DNA of 64,000 nucleotides from positions 1 through 64,000 of the forward strand of contig CAWFZA010000015.1 of assembly GCA_963820095.1 (NCBI GenBank), in the 5' to 3' direction. Positions 62,870 through 64,000 of the stretch are shown in pieces (position 1 is the stretch's first letter; the number at the start of each line of letters is the position of its first letter). Source of the DNA: Roseiarcus sp963820095 (GTDB taxonomy: Bacteria; Pseudomonadota; Alphaproteobacteria; Rhizobiales; Beijerinckiaceae). Position numbers and translations under genes: made by a program. The notes beneath the pieces are model-generated. The model searched no databases. It was not told the DNA's origin and was given only the letters and a program-made list of their open reading frames with translations.

Positions 62870-64000
62870 ATGAGGCGGAGCGGGGCCTTGACGCTCGCGG
62901 TGGTCCTGACGCTTGGCGCGGTAACCGGCGGCCGGGGGCAGGAGCTATCGGGCTCCGTGAGCCCGGCGAACGGGTCTCTGTTCGACGGCTTTGTTCTCCC
63001 GGCGGTGCCGGAGAACTGGGCTGATCTCCCATTCAAGCTGACCGCTTCTCAAACCGTGTCCTATAACTCGAACGTCAGCGCTTTTCCGATCAGCGTCGCT
63101 CCGCGGGGGGCGATCCTGGGCGATTTCACGACCGCGACCAATTTCGGCTTCTCAACCGGGGCCAATGTACAAAATCAGCGCCTGTTTCTCGACGCGAACT
63201 TCGGAATCATACGCTATCTCCACGACGTCGGCTTCAATTCGACAGTCTACTCGCTGAACGGCGGTGTTGACTGGAGCGTGACGTCGCGATGCTCAGGGGC
63301 TCTCACCGCGAGCCTCTCGAAGTCGCCGGCCGAACTCACCGAACAGGTCGGAAGCGGCGTCAACTACACGACGACGAACGCTTTCAACGAGACGGGGAAA
63401 TGCGCTATTTCTAACGGCTATTCGTTTCTCTTCAACAGCGGTATATCAACCCTCACGAACAGCAATGCTATCAATGCATTCAATGACGCTCGAAGCACGT
63501 TGCTGTCCGCAGGCATAGAATACGCAAAAGGCGCAAGTACGATAACGGCGCTCGCCAGCCTTTCCGATCAGAACTTTACCGGTCGAAACGTCGGCGCGAA
63601 TGCTTTAGGCTTAGCGAGTGAGACGGACTTTCATAGCTTTACCCTCGCATATACGCGACAAATCAATCCCAACCTCTCGGTGAATGGTCTGATCGGGCTG
63701 GTCGGAGTCACGAGCGGCTTCTCTATAGCTCTGCCCAAAACGATGCTGCCGATCTATACGCTGGGCGCCAGGTGGGCCTTGACGCCCAAGATTAGCGTGA
63801 ACGCTTCGGCGTCACGATCAATCTCACCTCCGACGACGGTCGTCGCCAACTCGGAGACAAGCTATAACGCCTTGTTGAGCCTGTCCTATCAGATGACGCC
63901 CAAGGTCGCGCTCATCGCTGGCGGTTCGGTCACCTACTCTCTCTCATCATTCACCTCTCCATTGGCGAACCTCTCGCCTTTTTTTTCCGAGTCGCAGAGA
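62870..64000 (+). CDS. outer-membrane beta-barrel protein, partial at the right edge
   Basis: The frame is open from the ATG at 62870 to the end of the window, 377 residues so far. A signal peptide (RSGALTLAVVLTLGAVTGG) is followed by a region with alternating polar/hydrophobic residues typical of membrane beta-strands: ASQTVSYNSNVSAFPISVAP, RLFLDANFGIIRYLHD, STVYSLNGGVDWSVTS and repeated ALTPKISVNASASRSIS-like and YQMTPKVALIAGGSVTYSLS strands. It fits the group of capsule/exopolysaccharide-related or general outer-membrane barrels (BBP2-like). The C-terminal strand is outside the window. AAGGGG precedes the start. Ligand unknown. Confidence 0.75.
   Translation, partial: MRRSGALTLAVVLTLGAVTGGRGQELSGSVSPANGSLFDGFVLPAVPENWADLPFKLTASQTVSYNSNVSAFPISVAPRGAILGDFTTATNFGFSTGANVQNQRLFLDANFGIIRYLHDVGFNSTVYSLNGGVDWSVTSRCSGALTASLSKSPAELTEQVGSGVNYTTTNAFNETGKCAISNGYSFLFNSGISTLTNSNAINAFNDARSTLLSAGIEYAKGASTITALASLSDQNFTGRNVGANALGLASETDFHSFTLAYTRQINPNLSVNGLIGLVGVTSGFSIALPKTMLPIYTLGARWALTPKISVNASASRSISPPTTVVANSETSYNALLSLSYQMTPKVALIAGGSVTYSLSSFTSPLANLSPFFSESQR

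Noticed and set aside
1..64000. CRISPR arrays
   Set aside because: No run of regularly spaced near-identical repeats was seen; the TGCCAATT copies and CC-pair codon repeats do not have array spacing.

Overview
The window joins two kinds of DNA. About 1-13.4 kb is an accessory block with integrases, IS relics, tRNA 3'-end remnants, a toxin-antitoxin pair and an RHS fragment of the kind common in Myxococcota. From about 14 kb on, gene content and order are those of an alphaproteobacterium of the Hyphomicrobiales, possibly near Beijerinckiaceae or Methylocystaceae (inference from gene content): lpxC-ftsZ-ftsA-ftsQ with CtrA-type TTAA-N7-TTAA sites, glcDEF, yajC-secD-secF, and tetrameric sarcosine oxidase. 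The left block may be an integrated island or a chimeric join; the sequence alone does not settle which. Region 1 (0-14 kb): a tyrosine recombinase; a lipoprotein alpha/beta-hydrolase; an RHS fragment abutting a broken transposase; a CUT1-type sugar ABC transporter (binding protein, ATPase, two permeases); an ECF sigma/anti-sigma pair lying between two relics of the same IS256-family transposase; a truncated IS2-group element; a BamE-like lipoprotein; a tRNA-Tyr 3' remnant next to vapBC. Region 2 (14-32 kb): cell-division and lipid A genes, a 2-oxoglutarate dioxygenase, then a glycolate salvage operon (garR, glycerate kinase, glcD, glcE, glcF), zwf, a tyrosine phosphatase, a Baeyer-Villiger-type flavin monooxygenase, and an IS200/IS605 element without tnpB. 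Region 3 (32-40 kb): a first sarcosine oxidase cluster (soxBDAG) and two SDR genes, all except soxG broken by frame changes. Region 4 (40-49.6 kb): intact housekeeping genes (ABC-F ATPase, aquaporin, yajC-secD-secF, a Mth938-like protein, a squalene/phytoene-synthase-like protein, an EamA exporter, a cupin). Region 5 (49.6-54.8 kb): a compositionally odd accessory patch with a Vgr-related HExxH protein, a RidA protein with a foreign tail, a protein with about 60 cysteines, a protein resembling the C-terminal domain of cyanobactin-type PatA/PatG, a small PCGGC-motif peptide and a urease-alpha 3' remnant. Region 6 (54.8-64 kb): a second, intact sarcosine oxidase operon headed by a dimethylglycine/sarcosine dehydrogenase-type gene, then the start of an outer-membrane beta-barrel gene running off the right edge. 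The metabolic theme is methylated-glycine catabolism (dimethylglycine, sarcosine to glycine and C1 units) beside glycolate-to-2-phosphoglycerate salvage. Many frame interruptions, including in the essential ftsZ, look like one-base indels whose correct continuation is readable in a neighbouring frame. They cluster in patches (15.4-15.8, 22.3-24.9, 33-40, 50-54 kb), while 40-49 kb and 55-62 kb are clean, so uneven sequence quality is a real possibility and frame-based pseudogene calls from 14 kb onward should be read with that in mind.
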